NCBI GenBank assembly: GCA_032353305.1
Contig: JAUCNG010383369.1
Span: 1-25,969 of the forward strand
Length of the DNA stretch: 25,969 nt
Direction: 5' to 3'
Source: Cephalothrix spiralis
Lineage: Eukaryota; Nemertea; Palaeonemertea; Archinemertea; Cephalotrichidae
Every line of letters begins with the position of its first letter. The stretch's first letter is position 1. The position numbers and the translations under genes are program-made. Under the pieces are notes generated by a model. That model was not told where the DNA came from. It did no database searches and worked only from the letters and a program-made list of their open reading frames with translations. Below, one piece after another: positions 1 to 11,242 of this stretch.

Positions 1-429
1 CAAAGCTCCAAAACTAATCTTAAAATCGGACATGATTTTAGTACTAATTGCACTATCTGGGTATTGTTAATCTATGCACATGTTTTGATGCCGAAAGTGT
101 TTTTAGAGTGGTCATGATTTAAAAAGTAAGTATATTGCATATTCTTTTTCAATGTTAAATTATTTTTTACCCTTATATATAAATGTATATTAAGTCATGT
201 ATTTCCTGAAAATTTACATACTTCAGAACCGGTAGCAAAGTCATTTGTCTCCAGGAATCTTGGATCAATCACTTTTCGAAATTTTGTTCACTTGTTCACA
301 TTTCATTTTCATCATTTTTGAAGCTGTTTGAAGTGTTCTGTAAGTGTACTTCAGTGAAAGTGTTACAGTACTGTAGCCTATTGTATCTGTTCAAGGGGAC
401 AGATCAAAATGTTGACTCAGGACAGGACA
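1..429. other. Non-coding flank, nothing recognised
   Basis: AT-rich sequence with no convincing exon, RNA gene or repeat. A short frame that opens at 409 runs into the adjacent inverted-repeat element and has no protein-like character. Confidence 0.5.
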
Positions 430-435
430 ATATTT

Positions 436-925
436 GAGGGTCCCCTTGCCTACTTCTCGTATCCACTAATTGATAATAATTTACGACATTATTTGTATTC
501 GATAGCAATTTTTCTGATCTATTCGCTTCCGATAACGGAATCAGCTTATTCGATAAGTTCCACAGAATTAATCGCATTTATTCGTTATTCGTATTCGATG
601 CCATAAGTGATAATAAGTCAGTCCAATGTAATGACACATATAGTAATGAATATACTGGACAAATTTTTGATACTCGTTGTGGTCGATTATTGAATTTGAT
701 TGAATTCACGTCAAGGCAAATTTACATCATATATAAGACTTTTATTTACTCAATATTGAAATTATTCGATATCCGCTTCATCAATATTATTCGATATTCG
801 ACTCCGATAAGATATGTAAACATAATAATTCGATAACCGCTTCCAATCTTTTTAACGCAATTATTTGCTACTGATAGGGCTAAAATGGCCATTATTCGCT
901 TTCGATATGAGGCAAGGGGACCCTC
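436..925. mobile_element. MITE-like non-autonomous DNA transposon with 6-bp TSD
   Basis: A perfect 16-bp inverted repeat, GAGGGTCCCCTTGCCT, lies at 436-451 and its reverse complement at 910-925. The ends are flanked by the identical 6-mer ATATTT at 430-435 and 926-931, which is what a transposase-made target duplication looks like. The 490-bp interior has no real ORF and is full of degenerate ATTCGATA / CCGATAA / CGCTTCC motifs on both strands. I infer a non-autonomous cut-and-paste element. A 6-bp TSD does not by itself fix a superfamily, and no autonomous partner is in the window. Confidence 0.8.
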
Positions 926-931
926 ATATTT

Positions 932-1325
932 GGTCATATGCAGTTTTACGGTTTACACACTTCTGACTTCTTTAGTATGGCAAAAGTTTAAAGTTATTCT
1001 AGGGAACAGGGTTAACAGAAGCGGTAAATGGAAAAGCCAGATGTGACCAGTTTACTTTAGAAAGCTAGGCAAAAGTGGACTAAAGAAGCTGTCTGAAACG
1101 TCAAACGATATATGGCCCATTAGTTTACCCCCCCCCCTTTCTTCCAAAAAGTGTAGATTTTCATCTTCGTTATATGTATAAACACATCAACACTTCACGT
1201 TTCATTTTCTATCCGTCCAGGCCTTAATCCCCTCCCCCTATCTGCCTATCCGAATATTGTCCTATAGAAATAAGTGTCAACATTTTGATGTGTCAAAATA
1301 ATTTGATGCCTATAAAGGCTACACT
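932..1325. other. Non-coding spacer
   Basis: No gene seen. It includes a poly-C run of about nine bases near 1129-1138 and otherwise ordinary AT-rich sequence. Confidence 0.4.
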
Positions 1326-1440
1326 GAATAAATACTCTTGTTACTAACTGTCAACTGCCTGCATGACATTTTCATCACAGATGCTTTTCTTTGCGCACAT
1401 TATATTTTTTAAAAGTGACAGTAACAAGGGTATTTATTGT
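1326..1440. repeat. Short inverted-repeat (hairpin) element
   Basis: The left arm from about 1327 (AATAAATACTCTTGTTAC) is the near-perfect reverse complement of the right arm at about 1421-1439 (GTAACAAGGGTATTTATT), with one mismatch. Similarity continues inward through a CTGTCA / TGACAG pair. The whole folds into a hairpin of about 115 bp. It could be a tiny MITE or a chance foldback; no clear target duplication was seen. Confidence 0.55.
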
Positions 1441-2046
1441 ATGTTTTTCAAGCTTGTTTTATTAATGTTCATTAACATGGGGTTCATTTTATTTATTCTT
1501 CCTTTGTGTTGTTAATGCTACATACACTTAATTAGTGCCTTTCAAAGTACTTTGCTATATGAAATACAATAATAGAGCAGTATTTAGTGATAACCCAAAA
1601 ATATCTTAAATCGTAAAATAGCTAACCTGGGAGGCAGTATTTTTTAGCATCAGATTTTACTGTTTTTGGTGTTTGGAAATACTTAGTCATGTTAAAGACG
1701 CAGCAGCCACTAGGTAGTATGGAGACTTACATAACATGTATACACATAGCCTATTATCTTCATTGACGTAAAATCCAACTTTTAAACCAAAAATCCAAAT
1801 CTTTAAAACTACTTTTTTATCAAAATTTGGCTACCAGGTTCTACAACGTTCAATGACCCAAATATGTATTTCTGACGTTATGTGCAATTTTTTTCTGATC
1901 AAAACTACCACATTTGAATTTAACAGGGGTGGTTTAAAACTTTTTGTTCAAATTTAAAAAAATTCAAGATATACAGTTTTGTAAGACTTTCAATGGGTCC
2001 AGTGACCCTATAAGGTGATTCGATGTCCTAAAAATAACATGCTTCT
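1441..2046. other. Non-coding spacer
   Basis: AT-rich, with no exon-like ORF, RNA gene or strong repeat recognised. Confidence 0.4.
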
Positions 2047-3006
2047 ATTACAGGCCTCAGAGATGCATTTTTAGGATATCTTAAAATATGACCGACCATT
2101 CCTCCTAAAATCTCCTCAAATATGACCATTTCTCCTAAAATCCTATTATTTGCCATAATATTTCATGAAAATGGTTTCAAAACAAAAATTCTCACATCGC
2201 TTTGCCCAGCTTAAGATTTTATCATTATAAGTTTATTATTGCAATTTGAATGATGTGTAAAAGAGCCTAAACGACAGGTTGGCCGGTATACACAAAATAT
2301 ACCATCCCGAAACCGGGGTTCTTCCTTTCACTCATATACCCCGGAAGAATTTGAGCTACAATCGAGTGTTGAGGTAGCGCCTTGAAGCCCATGTGGTTTC
2401 AATAGTCATCGATATCATTTAGTTAACAAATTAAAAACGTAGTGGCGCTTAAAACGTGGTAGAGCTTTTAGTACGCGGTTGTATAGAGCGCTACCTACGT
2501 TTCACTGACTAAACTACACTCGCGTGTCGTCATTGCACTTCTAGCCAATAGAAATCCAATTGCTCTCAGGAATTGGTCTACACTCGGTTTGACTACAGGA
2601 TCTTATAGGGGAGAAGATAATGAACGCGAGAGAGATTAGATGAGGCCCGAGAAATGGGATGAAAATATACATTTTAGGCCCACCTTACAATGGTCCATTA
2701 GGACATTAGGACCGCGTTTTACGAAAAATGTACGGGACCAAAGCTAATTCATTGAATATTTCTGTTATTATGGTTAGGGCCTTATGATTAATTATATCAA
2801 AGGTTATATTGATTTATTGAAAAGCAGAAATATTTTGTTTGTAGTATAGGTAAGTTAATACAAAATCCACTCATATTATCATAAAATCTCATTAATTGCT
2901 ATAAAATCTCCTAAAATATTCCTCAAAAATCTCATTAAATCTCCTAAATGTGTTCTAGAAAAATCTTAAAATTTAGATAGCAAAAATGACTGTAAGGCCT
3001 GCTATT
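2047..3006. mobile_element. Repeat block with TCCTAAAAT arrays, shared with 3' flank
   Basis: The block contains irregular runs of (T)CCTAAAAT / CTCCTAAAAT near 2100-2145 and 2880-2950. It also contains a segment (2804-2991) that recurs in direct orientation at 24340-24518. It is bounded by a weak inverted pair, CAGGCCT at 2051-2057 and AGGCCTG at 2995-3001. The centre (about 2280-2620) is less AT-rich and carries a separate 9-bp inverted pair, AGGTAGCGC / GCGCTACCT, near 2373 and 2489. It is probably a non-autonomous interspersed element; the boundaries are approximate and no target duplication was found. Confidence 0.4.
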
Positions 3007-4122
3007 ATCTTGGGACCGTTTTGTACCCCATAAAATGTTATTTTATCCACTTTTATTTCTTTTAAATTTAGAAACTGTCTCCATGCATCATATTCACAGT
3101 TATTTACTTCTCTTATATGAATTAATGCAGAAATAGGTTTAAACAGTTTACGTTTATTTGACTGAAGGATTCGATAACTCTATTTAAGGACTTTTTTATA
3201 ATTCGTACTAAAACTTATAAACTGCCAGTGTTGAATTCAATTGTCCCACTTTCCGTCTCAAATTATTGCACATTCTGACAACATTTAGGGGTCATTCAAT
3301 TTCGTAGGGCCATCTTAGCAAAATTTTGGTAAAAACTTGGAAAATATTTATTTTTCATTAAAGACCAATTCATAAAAATTTTAGGAGTTTGTTAAACACA
3401 CGCTTGTGAAGGACTAGGAATTTCTTAATCACCCGCCATTGTTGCCAACTTTATATACTGCTATATTATTCGTGTATTTTCGACACCTGTTTTTCCTTTT
3501 GGGGACCCGTGTCATTTTAATTTTTTGGACTTTTCGATGTCAAGTCTTCAAATATAAACGGACTGCTTTTTCAAACTTGACATTCCAAATGTCGTTTCCT
3601 TGATGTCATTGTTTCAACATTTTTGTGTCAAGTCTTCAAATTTTTAGTAAGTATATTTCAAATTGTATTTATCTTTAAATAGTTTTACTACTTATAAACG
3701 CATTCGTCATTCTGGTCCTAGTATTACGAAAAACAACTTAAACTTTCATGAAATTTACCGCATTTAATAAAGCTAATCATAAATTTATGAATATCAATCA
3801 CAAATTTGACAATATTAATGATACAGTTTTTGATATTTATCAAATTAATTGAATTAAATTGTTTTCCAAAGTTGATTCTTGGTAAGCATGCAAATTTTAG
3901 TACAAGAGTGGCTCAAAATCACATCAAATATTCTTATGAATGAATTCAAATCTTAAAATTTAGAACGGTATTCTAAATTAAGGCAATTTCAGACCTCAAA
4001 ATTTAAAAAAATTACGTTCTTACCCACCCCTTTATTTACACAATTGGAATATTTAAAATTGTTCTTACTGCAGTGATCTTTTGTAACTTGTTCCGCTTTT
4101 AAAATTTGGAATTATGTATGTC
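3007..4122. other. Non-coding spacer with minor repeat
   Basis: No exon recognised. A 16-bp direct repeat, TGTCAAGTCTTCAAAT, occurs near 3538 and 3626, 88 bp apart. The rest is AT-rich and unremarkable. Confidence 0.4.
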
Positions 4123-4390
4123 GTGGCTCGGTGGTTAAGTGGTCAGAGCGCTGGCGTTGTTATCTAGTGATACCCAGGCTCGACACCACTTATTATCGGG
4201 TGGAACCTTAAAGAAGTCCCTCAGGTCATATTTCCTGGGTGGCTCGGTCACGTTAAATACGTGGAGTGGGACACTGTCCCTCCCTTCGCGGGGTTAAAAT
4301 TGCACTAATAATCGGTATATTACAAAATCGGGATATGTCTACAGGCCTAATGGTAAATGTTCAGCAACCGGACCATTGTGTCTATTTAAC
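4122..4390 (+). mobile_element. tRNA-derived SINE
   Basis: The head reads like a degenerate tRNA gene. It has a box-A-like GGCTCGGTGGTTAAGTGG from about 4125, then a box-B-like GGCTCGACACC at 4177-4187, at the spacing expected of an RNA polymerase III internal promoter. It is followed by about 200 bp of non-tRNA body that is clearly more GC-rich than its surroundings. The sequence does not close into a normal cloverleaf with matched acceptor arms, so I call it a SINE and not a functional tRNA. The 3' end is approximate. It lies just upstream of the first recognised exon of the four-exon gene, on the same strand. Confidence 0.65.
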
Positions 4391-4483
4391 TTAGTCATCG
4401 GACGCCCTATATAGAACAAGAAGAAAATGTCACCAAAATTGTCCATCAAAACATATTATTTCTTTTTTTAGATATCATTCACT

Positions 4484-7400
4484 ATGTATGGTAGGCTAAT
4501 CCAGTCCGGTCAAATCGATCGGGCTATGGAGCTCTTGAATGGGGTGAATGTTCCAACGATTCCTGTTACCCATCTGGAGTTAGATGACCGCCACTCCAAG
4601 AATAAGGTCTTGTGTAACTTCTTAAAAATAAAAAAGACAAGAACAAAAAAGAATGTTACAAAGGATTTTAAAAATAAGAAAGTTACTGTTGATAACCTCT
4701 ATGACAGACTTATTATGGCTAGGTAAGTCATCATATTTTCGTTCCCAAATAATCCGTTTACCTTATTGTATGGAGAATATCACAAATTCATATTGTATGT
4801 ATAAAAGGCTACGGTATGAAACTGTTAATTTCCCTTTCTTTTTTATCCGTCTTACTATACAAATTAAATATGTTGTACATTGTATTTATCCAAGCTGTGT
4901 TCAGTGGCTGAATAGCAATATCGTAAACTGCCAATAGCGTACCATAGATTTGTATCACCCATTACCTACTTTATATCATAGGTAAATAAATGCAATTAAG
5001 CTAACCTCCGACACACGAACAACAGAAAAACATTCACTAACCAAACCTTCGAAAGAGTGACCACCCCAAATTTTAAAGTGACCTATGTCTATACTTAACT
5101 GTACCATGATTCATTAAAACTTAACTTCTTTCGAGTCTAAATAACAAGTTTTAAGACTATTGAATATTATCTCTGTATCCTTAATCTGTCGTTTATATAT
5201 TACCATATCGTTTATTTATCCCTCTATACAATTACCAACTGACCTCCGACACGTCAGTTACGAATTTCTCAATATTTACTACCAAATTTTTCATTTACAT
5301 GTATTTATAAACACCTTTTCATATCTTTTTACAGGGACATGTCGAATGGAGAACTATTTTATATCATGTGCCAAACACCTAGGGATAGCGCTACGAACTT
5401 TATGATCCAAAACCGAATCTGGACAGGACACGGTGTAGCATTGTATTGTCCGGTTTTTGTCAAAGACATTCTAGGAGTTAAGGTTATAGAAACCAGGAAT
5501 CCCTTTTTTCCAATAGTAGACCTTCCTTTTGAAATATACGAGGAAAATATAAGAGAAGATTGGGGAAGTGGAGACGCTATGAAAGCTGTGTATATGCAGA
5601 ACATAGAGATTAACATTTACAATCCTGATTTGGTTGAGACCTGTGGCAGTTTCATGTGTGATGGTCAACACACAGAAGAAATAAAATGCCCATCACTAAT
5701 GACTGGGGCACCACAGTGTTTAATACTTGAGCTGTATATCAGTGTCCCCGAAATGAACTTGAAAGATGTTTCTTTTAGATCCAGACAACTGACGTCGACA
5801 TTTCTAACACCGCAGGCAATGCAGGTAATATTAATTTTCTTCTTCTTATTCATATGTGACCTCAAATATCAAAATCAGTCTCTTGCTAGGTCTAATTCAT
5901 ATTTCATATTCATATATAATGCAATTTTAACTCTTCCAATCTCAGCATGTGATCATGTGATCCCATGAAAAGTACAGAAACTAGATCGTTAAGTTCTTTA
6001 ACTCTGTTTATAAATAACCCACGGTTGCACTCGCAGGGATGAATGATTTATAGAAGATCATAGAAAATAGTATCGGCTAACTGGAACTTACATGTTTATA
6101 GTCCATTAGTTTATCATGGATAGTTTAACTTATAACTTATTTAATACATTGAATAGCAGTATCATAATGGTTTGGTATATTATTACAAAGCTGATGATAC
6201 AAAAAGGGAATTTTTAAAATTTTGTCGAAGCTACTCATTTTGTTATCTCAGGTCACATATAACAGTCCTCCTATGCTATAATTTCATGTTCTCCTTTTTG
6301 TTAAAGTTTAAGATAAAATTAATTATTCATAATGTCAATTTTATAGCTCACTCCTCTTTATTTAATGCTGCTTTTGATGCAATTATGACTGTTTCTAATT
6401 CCTCTCCCTCTAATTTGAAACCTTTCTGGGGTCTTCAAAGATCAACAAACGAAACACGTTTTTAATGTTTCACAATATCATTTTTATTTTACTTAATTTT
6501 TTAAAGTTTCACCGGGCCTGGAAAATTCTCGCTTTTATGGCTAAAATTAATTTCATTATATATTTCGTTTTTGCTACTGTTACACAAACTGCTTTATAAT
6601 TCCGTCTTAAAGCCGAAGGGTACAAGGGCATTATATCAATCTCAGTGGGCAATGTGAGACTGCTTCATTTTCCTTTTATGGAATCGAAAGTGAAAGTTAT
6701 AGTTATTTGCTTTATCTGGGCAAATAGTGCTTTAAAGTGGGTAAGACCATTTCGATTGAATATTCTGCTGCACTTTTAAAAAACAATTTTACCTTTTCAA
6801 ATGATATAATTTCCTCGCCTCGCCTCGCTTCGCTTGACTGGATTAAATCCTTCAATATTGTTTTTGAAAGCAGTCCCGCAAAATAACACATTTTTCTTAT
6901 GTATTCTTTGTCCTTAAACATGTCACATGAGTCCTATGAATCTAAATTTTGGCCATTTAGCCAAGTCCTTCTGACCCTTCATTTTAAAAAATATTCGGGG
7001 CTCCATTACATTATTCTTCTTTATGAAACAAGGCGCGCGAAAAATAACACTTTTTTGGCTAATTATTATCGGTTTAGGCTGTACTGTTTACTAACAAAAC
7101 ATTTTCGCCGATAGGGGGCGCAATTTTTTGTATTCAAATTAAACATTTTACGTAATACGTATGTGAAATCATGTCATTTCAATCTAAATTCGGCTGCCGA
7201 AAGGCATTTCACACCAAATCAAGATTTTATAATTTTTCCCCCATCAGCTAGGGAAGGCTAAGCATTAGCCTACAGTATTAGTAACCTACACAAATTTTGG
7301 TTTTTACTTAAGACCTCTGTGTCAGGCCTGTACGTATTGTACTGCTCCTTGATCTAATGTAATCCTATGTTTTTAACTTCACATTAAGCCAAAACACCAA

Positions 7401-8821
7401 CCAAGTCGTATTACATGTATATATACCAAACATCTCAAAAATACTATCAACTAATATTATTTCATTTTTCATTTCAGCTTGCCAATGCCAAATTACTAGA
7501 CCCAGAAGCCTTAGAGCTTGCTATAATACACGTTCTCGAATACTATCGACAAAATAATATTAGATGGAAGGTATTGGCATGGTTTAAGCCATTCTATGAA
7601 ACGGAAGCCAAGGCAAAATTACCGAAAATGCATCTTTCAATGGTACAACCAATGGAAATTTTACAAGGTATTAAAAAAATGTTTTTCATTTAAAAATAAG
7701 ATCCTTATTTTCAGAAGCCTCCTTAAATACAGCCCTATCAAAACTTTTTCTACCTTTTTTGGTTCATGCATGTCATACCCAATTTCCATTGCCTTTTATA
7801 ATATTAACATTATGCTCATTTTGCCAGGGGGAAATGAGGGGATATTTAAGGGATCTTTTTAATCTCAAGAATTTTTACCCATTTTTTGGTTTTCGGATTA
7901 TTTTTAATGCCACGATTTTTAATGGATTTTTTTTATAAACATCTCCAAATTTTTTCACCGATTTTTTCTTCTTTTAATTTATCAATTTTTTAAATCTCTG
8001 AATAATTTTCTTGGTCTCTTTAATTCTGAACATTTTTATAAGGATTTTTTGCTTCTTCAAGTGATTTTTTGTGATTCAAACTTTTTGGACACATTTTTAG
8101 GATTTTCATTATTTTTACGGATTTTTCAAATCTCCTTTAATATTTTTTTAAGGGATTTCAAAGATTTTTGGGGGATTTTTAAAAACTTCACATCTTTTTT
8201 TGAACTGCATTTGAAATTACTTTTTTTCTTAAATAATGAATTTGTAATGTAACCAACATTTTGTTCATTCATAATCCCATTTTCAGCATACTTATTATCT
8301 TCTTTTATGACATTTTAATAAACCGTTTTTATAATTTCTTTATTATAGATGCCCCCAGACTACAAGTTATTGCTCCTGTTCTTCAGCATCGAGAACTTCG
8401 TATGGAAGTCAATATTCCAGGGATTCGTCCGCAAGCACCCGCTCCATTTATTGGTCCACAACCACGAAGAGTAGCTCCTCAAAATAATGCAGAAGGACTT
8501 CCAATTATTAGACCGCTAAGGCCAAGAGAAAGAGTCCAGCAAAATATTCCTGGACCGAGACCTAACGAAAATGGTCCCCAGCTTGCTCCACGAAATGTAG
8601 TTATACCAATTATACGTCCTCAAGGACCTGCTCAACGTGCACCAGCACCGGTAATTCCATTACCAAGAATTCCTGCACAACGTGCAGCAGGTCCAATACC
8701 ATTGCGACCTCAAAGACCACGACGAAGGGCCCAGGAAGCAGAAGCGGTCCCCCTACGGAATGAAGAACCCGGTTTAGAAGAAGGAGAACTTCCAGAAGTG
8801 AATATAGGACTGAACCCTTAA
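4484..8821 (+). CDS. Four-exon gene, unknown protein with Pro/Arg-rich tail
   Basis: Exons: 4472-4722 (acceptor TTTTTTAG; first ATG at 4484), 5335-5824, 7478-7667 and 8349-8821 (TAA at 8819). Every intron is GT-AG and the phases (2, 0, 1) join perfectly, giving about 463 residues. Exon 1 holds a Lys-rich, NLS-like stretch around residues 48-65. Exon 2 encodes a globular, beta-rich-looking section with scattered Cys (residues ~80-243). Exon 3 looks helical. The last ~155 residues are low-complexity Pro/Arg/Ala/Gln, ending in an acidic patch, and are probably disordered. I do not recognise the family. Exon 1 begins at an acceptor and stays open upstream, so earlier exons may exist. The gene lies 4.2 kb upstream of the Helitron transposase on the same strand. 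It could be a second element gene, such as an accessory DNA-binding protein, or a host gene; the sequence does not decide. Confidence 0.65.
5825..7477 (+). other. Intron 2 of the upstream gene, with repeat-derived segment
   Basis: A 1.65-kb GT-AG intron. At about 6815-6835 it carries a GC-rich CTCGCCTCGCTTCGCTTG motif also found near 14966 and 24099. Two related stretches, CGCAAAATAACAC and CGCGAAAAATAACAC, occur near 6878 and 7038. This suggests an old interspersed element inserted in the intron. Small frames in it show no protein-like content. Confidence 0.45.
7860..8245 (+). repeat. T-rich degenerate repeat in intron 3
   Basis: Irregular tandem units built on GGATTTTT / GATTTTTT with short spacers fill most of intron 3 of the upstream gene. 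The frames across it encode only Phe/Leu/Ile-rich noise. It is low-complexity sequence with no clear fixed period. Confidence 0.5.
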
Positions 8822-8863
8822 CGTGATAATTAATTTTTTAATACAAAATGTATTTAGAAGACG

Positions 8864-8869
8864 AATAAA
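8864..8869 (+). promoter_or_regulatory. Poly(A) signal AATAAA, upstream gene
   Basis: A canonical AATAAA lies 43 bases after the TAA of the four-exon gene, supporting 8821 as the genuine end of its reading frame. Confidence 0.6.
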
Positions 8870-9290
8870 ACTTATTTGCAAGTTCAATACGAAATGTACT
8901 ATTTATTGACTATTTTTTAAAGATTTCTTTTAATCATCGCCCGCTAATTCATGTTTTTGCCGCGTATTCAACAAATTAATTCAAGTTCAATATATTATTT
9001 CAAAATAAGATGCAACACGAAATGAACTATTTTCATCTATCATTGGTAAATGTTCATCAATAGAATATTTCAATAAAAGTTCTATTTTTATTACATTTCG
9101 TAAATAAAAAGGTCATTCTTCTACTCCAATATTTCAAAAAGTAATAAGGGCTTTTCTCATACCGCAATATTTAAAAACTTGTAACAAATTTTATTCGTCT
9201 TTTATTTTTTATCTTTGTATTAAATGTTTACTTATTCGTTGACCGTACTGGCGTACGATAAAACAATTTTTTATCAGTCTTATCATCAAT
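8870..9290. other. Intergenic, nothing firm
   Basis: AT-rich. An ACGAAATG-ACTATTT phrase occurs twice (near 8889 and 9016), hinting at an old duplication. No gene was seen on either strand. Confidence 0.4.
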
Positions 9291-9780
9291 TTTAGTATTT
9301 GAAGTACTTCTTTGAAACTGATGCCAAATAATTGCATTAATGTCATGTATATATTATAGCTCGCTCTTTTTTTATGAATGTTACAAGAACTTCGTTTTTA
9401 TAGATGTACAATTTATTTTATCATATCAATACTTTTCGATGTTACATTTTGTAAGTATAATAGTCGGACCATTTGTACTTTCATTTCAATACTATAATAA
9501 TTTTTCATATCTTGACAACCAATTTAACCATTATTTTTAGTATTTGAAGTACTTCTTTGAAACTGATGCCAAATAATTGCATTATTGTCTTGTATATATT
9601 ATAGCTCGCTCGTTTTTATACATGTTACAAGAACTTCGTTTTTATAGATGTACAATTTATTTTATCATATCAATACTTTTCGATGTTAAATTTTGTGAGT
9701 ATAATAGTCGGACCATTTGTACCTTCATTTCAATACTCATAGTTTTTCAGATCATGACAACCAATTTAACCATTATTTTA
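9291..9780. repeat. Two-copy tandem repeat, 245-bp unit
   Basis: The unit beginning TTTAGTATTTGAAGTACTTC at 9291 starts again at 9536, and the two copies match closely for almost their full length with only scattered substitutions and small indels. Short frames appear in both copies (9340 and 9577), but this reflects the duplication and does not indicate coding. Confidence 0.85.
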
Positions 9781-9843
9781 AATTATACTCTCTATTTTAA
9801 TTAAATTTCAAATTCATTTATGATTTAAATTTACTTAACAGTT

Positions 9844-10326
9844 CATTAATCTTTTTTTATCATATTATTCATAATACAAATGATGTCATTATACATCTCC
9901 ATGCTTTCATATGCCAAGATCTCCAATTCCTTAGCGTGATACCTAATTATTAGTATTAAAGTACAACAGGGTTACATTTGCCAAATATTATGCATTAATC
10001 TTTTTTTATCATATTATTCATAATACAAATGATGTCATTATACATCTCCATGCTTTCATATACCAAGATCTCCAATTCCTTAGCGAGATACCTAATTATT
10101 AGTATTAATGTACAACAAGTGTTTTGTGATACATTTATTTTTATCGTGTCCAATTTTGCTGTCATTGTATATATTTTTCTATCCAATAATACGTAGCGAG
10201 ATACCTAATTATCAGTATTAAAGTACAACAGGGTTACATTTGCCAAATATTATGTTATGTGATGCATTTATTTTATCGTGTCCAATTTTCCTATCATTGT
10301 ATATATTTTTCTATCCAATAATACGT
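9844..10326. repeat. Nested tandem repeat, 149-bp and related units
   Basis: A unit starting CATTAATCTTTTTTTATC at 9844 recurs at 9993 (period 149 bp). Its internal part, AGCGAGATACCTAATTAT, reappears near 10082 and 10195. The tail of the second copy (10135-10195) is repeated at about 10260-10326. The copies therefore share different sub-blocks, as expected from unequal exchange or replication slippage with deletions. Confidence 0.8.
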
Positions 10327-10419
10327 CAAAATATTTTTTCTTAACTTTTCACATTCTTGCACTCGTTGTTCCTATATATTTTGAACCCACATAATTATAT
10401 CTTCAAACTATAAATATAG

Positions 10420-10890
10420 TCAAAGATATTAAAAAACGAAGTGCAATTTAAAGATACTTAAAAGAAAAGTGCAATTGAAAATAGCATACTGGTATGCCCC
10501 GTTCTCAAATACGACTGTATTCGTAATAATTCTATTCTTTCATATTCATCGATATCACCGACATTTATATCTTTTTCAAATAGTGTTCAAATTGTAAATA
10601 TCCATTTCCCCAGCGAGATAACCTAATGATCCTGCATTTTGTTTTTGCTATATATTTTTAAGTCACATTACAGCTGAACGCCCAAATGTGCAATAACATA
10701 TCTTAAGATATTAAAAAGCAATGTGCAATTTAAAGTTACTTAAAAAATAAAATGTGCAATTTAAAATATTATATGCGCTGATGTCAAAAGATTTCTTCAG
10801 CGCAGCAGTTGCTGAAAACTTACGACTATATTTGTAATAATTAAATTCTTCCATATTGATCCATAACACTGACATTTATATAATTATGTT
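10420..10890. repeat. Diverged direct duplication, ~280-bp offset
   Basis: The phrase AGATATTAAAAA followed by GTGCAATTTAAAG occurs near 10425 and again near 10705. The following ~150 bp (ACGACTATATTTGTAATAATT type text, then GACATTTATAT and GTTCAAA-TGTAAAT) also corresponds, with clear divergence. An AGCGAGATA-CCTAATGAT phrase at about 10613 links it to the neighbouring nested repeat. Confidence 0.6.
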
Positions 10891-10917
10891 CAAACTGTAA
10901 ATTTATGTAATTGTATG

Positions 10918-11242
10918 AAGAGGGCATACAAAGAGTTTACAACGAATTCGGCCTTATTACCTAAAAGTTCTAATTTACCTATAGTCAATTATAAATAAAC
11001 AGATATGAGATACCGGCAATACTGACATCCTATGTTATCACATTATAAATATAACCTCTTTATGTTTTTGAATTTTTTTTGTAAATTAATACTTTCTTAT
11101 CACTTTCTGACAGTTGGTTCACCAAGTTGACCAAAGTCCTGATAAAGCGGTCGAAATATTACGGCTTTTTTATAATGCGATAACATAGGATGTCAGAAAG
11201 CATGAATGCCATTTCTCATATCTGATTCTTTATGCCCTCTTG
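10918..11242. repeat. Foldback element with long imperfect arms
   Basis: The outer arms AAGAGGGCATA (10918) and TATGCCCTCTT (ending 11242) are inverted. The inner arms around 11000-11049 and 11171-11228 are also reverse complements: CAGATATGAGA and TGACATCCTATGTTATC pair with their counterparts on the right. The left arm has about 60 extra bases between its outer and inner parts. A loop of about 120 bp separates the arms. No target duplication is clear. It is probably a MITE-like or foldback insertion. Confidence 0.6.

Noticed and set aside
4123-4195. Functional tRNA gene
   Set aside because: Box A and box B are recognisable, but the acceptor arms do not pair as in a normal tRNA and a long extra body follows, so a SINE head is the better reading.
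5359-5865. Three minus-strand frames (5359-5616, 5471-5671, 5665-5865)
   Set aside because: They are antisense shadows of exon 2 of the + strand gene, which has good splice sites and phase agreement.
9995-10186. Minus-strand 63-codon frame
   Set aside because: It lies wholly within the nested tandem repeat and has no protein-like features.
11118-11160. Hammerhead-ribozyme-like text (CCTGATAAAG...GTCGAAAT)
   Set aside because: The conserved CTGATGA core has a changed base and no stable stem II or stem III pairing was found, so it cannot be supported as a ribozyme.
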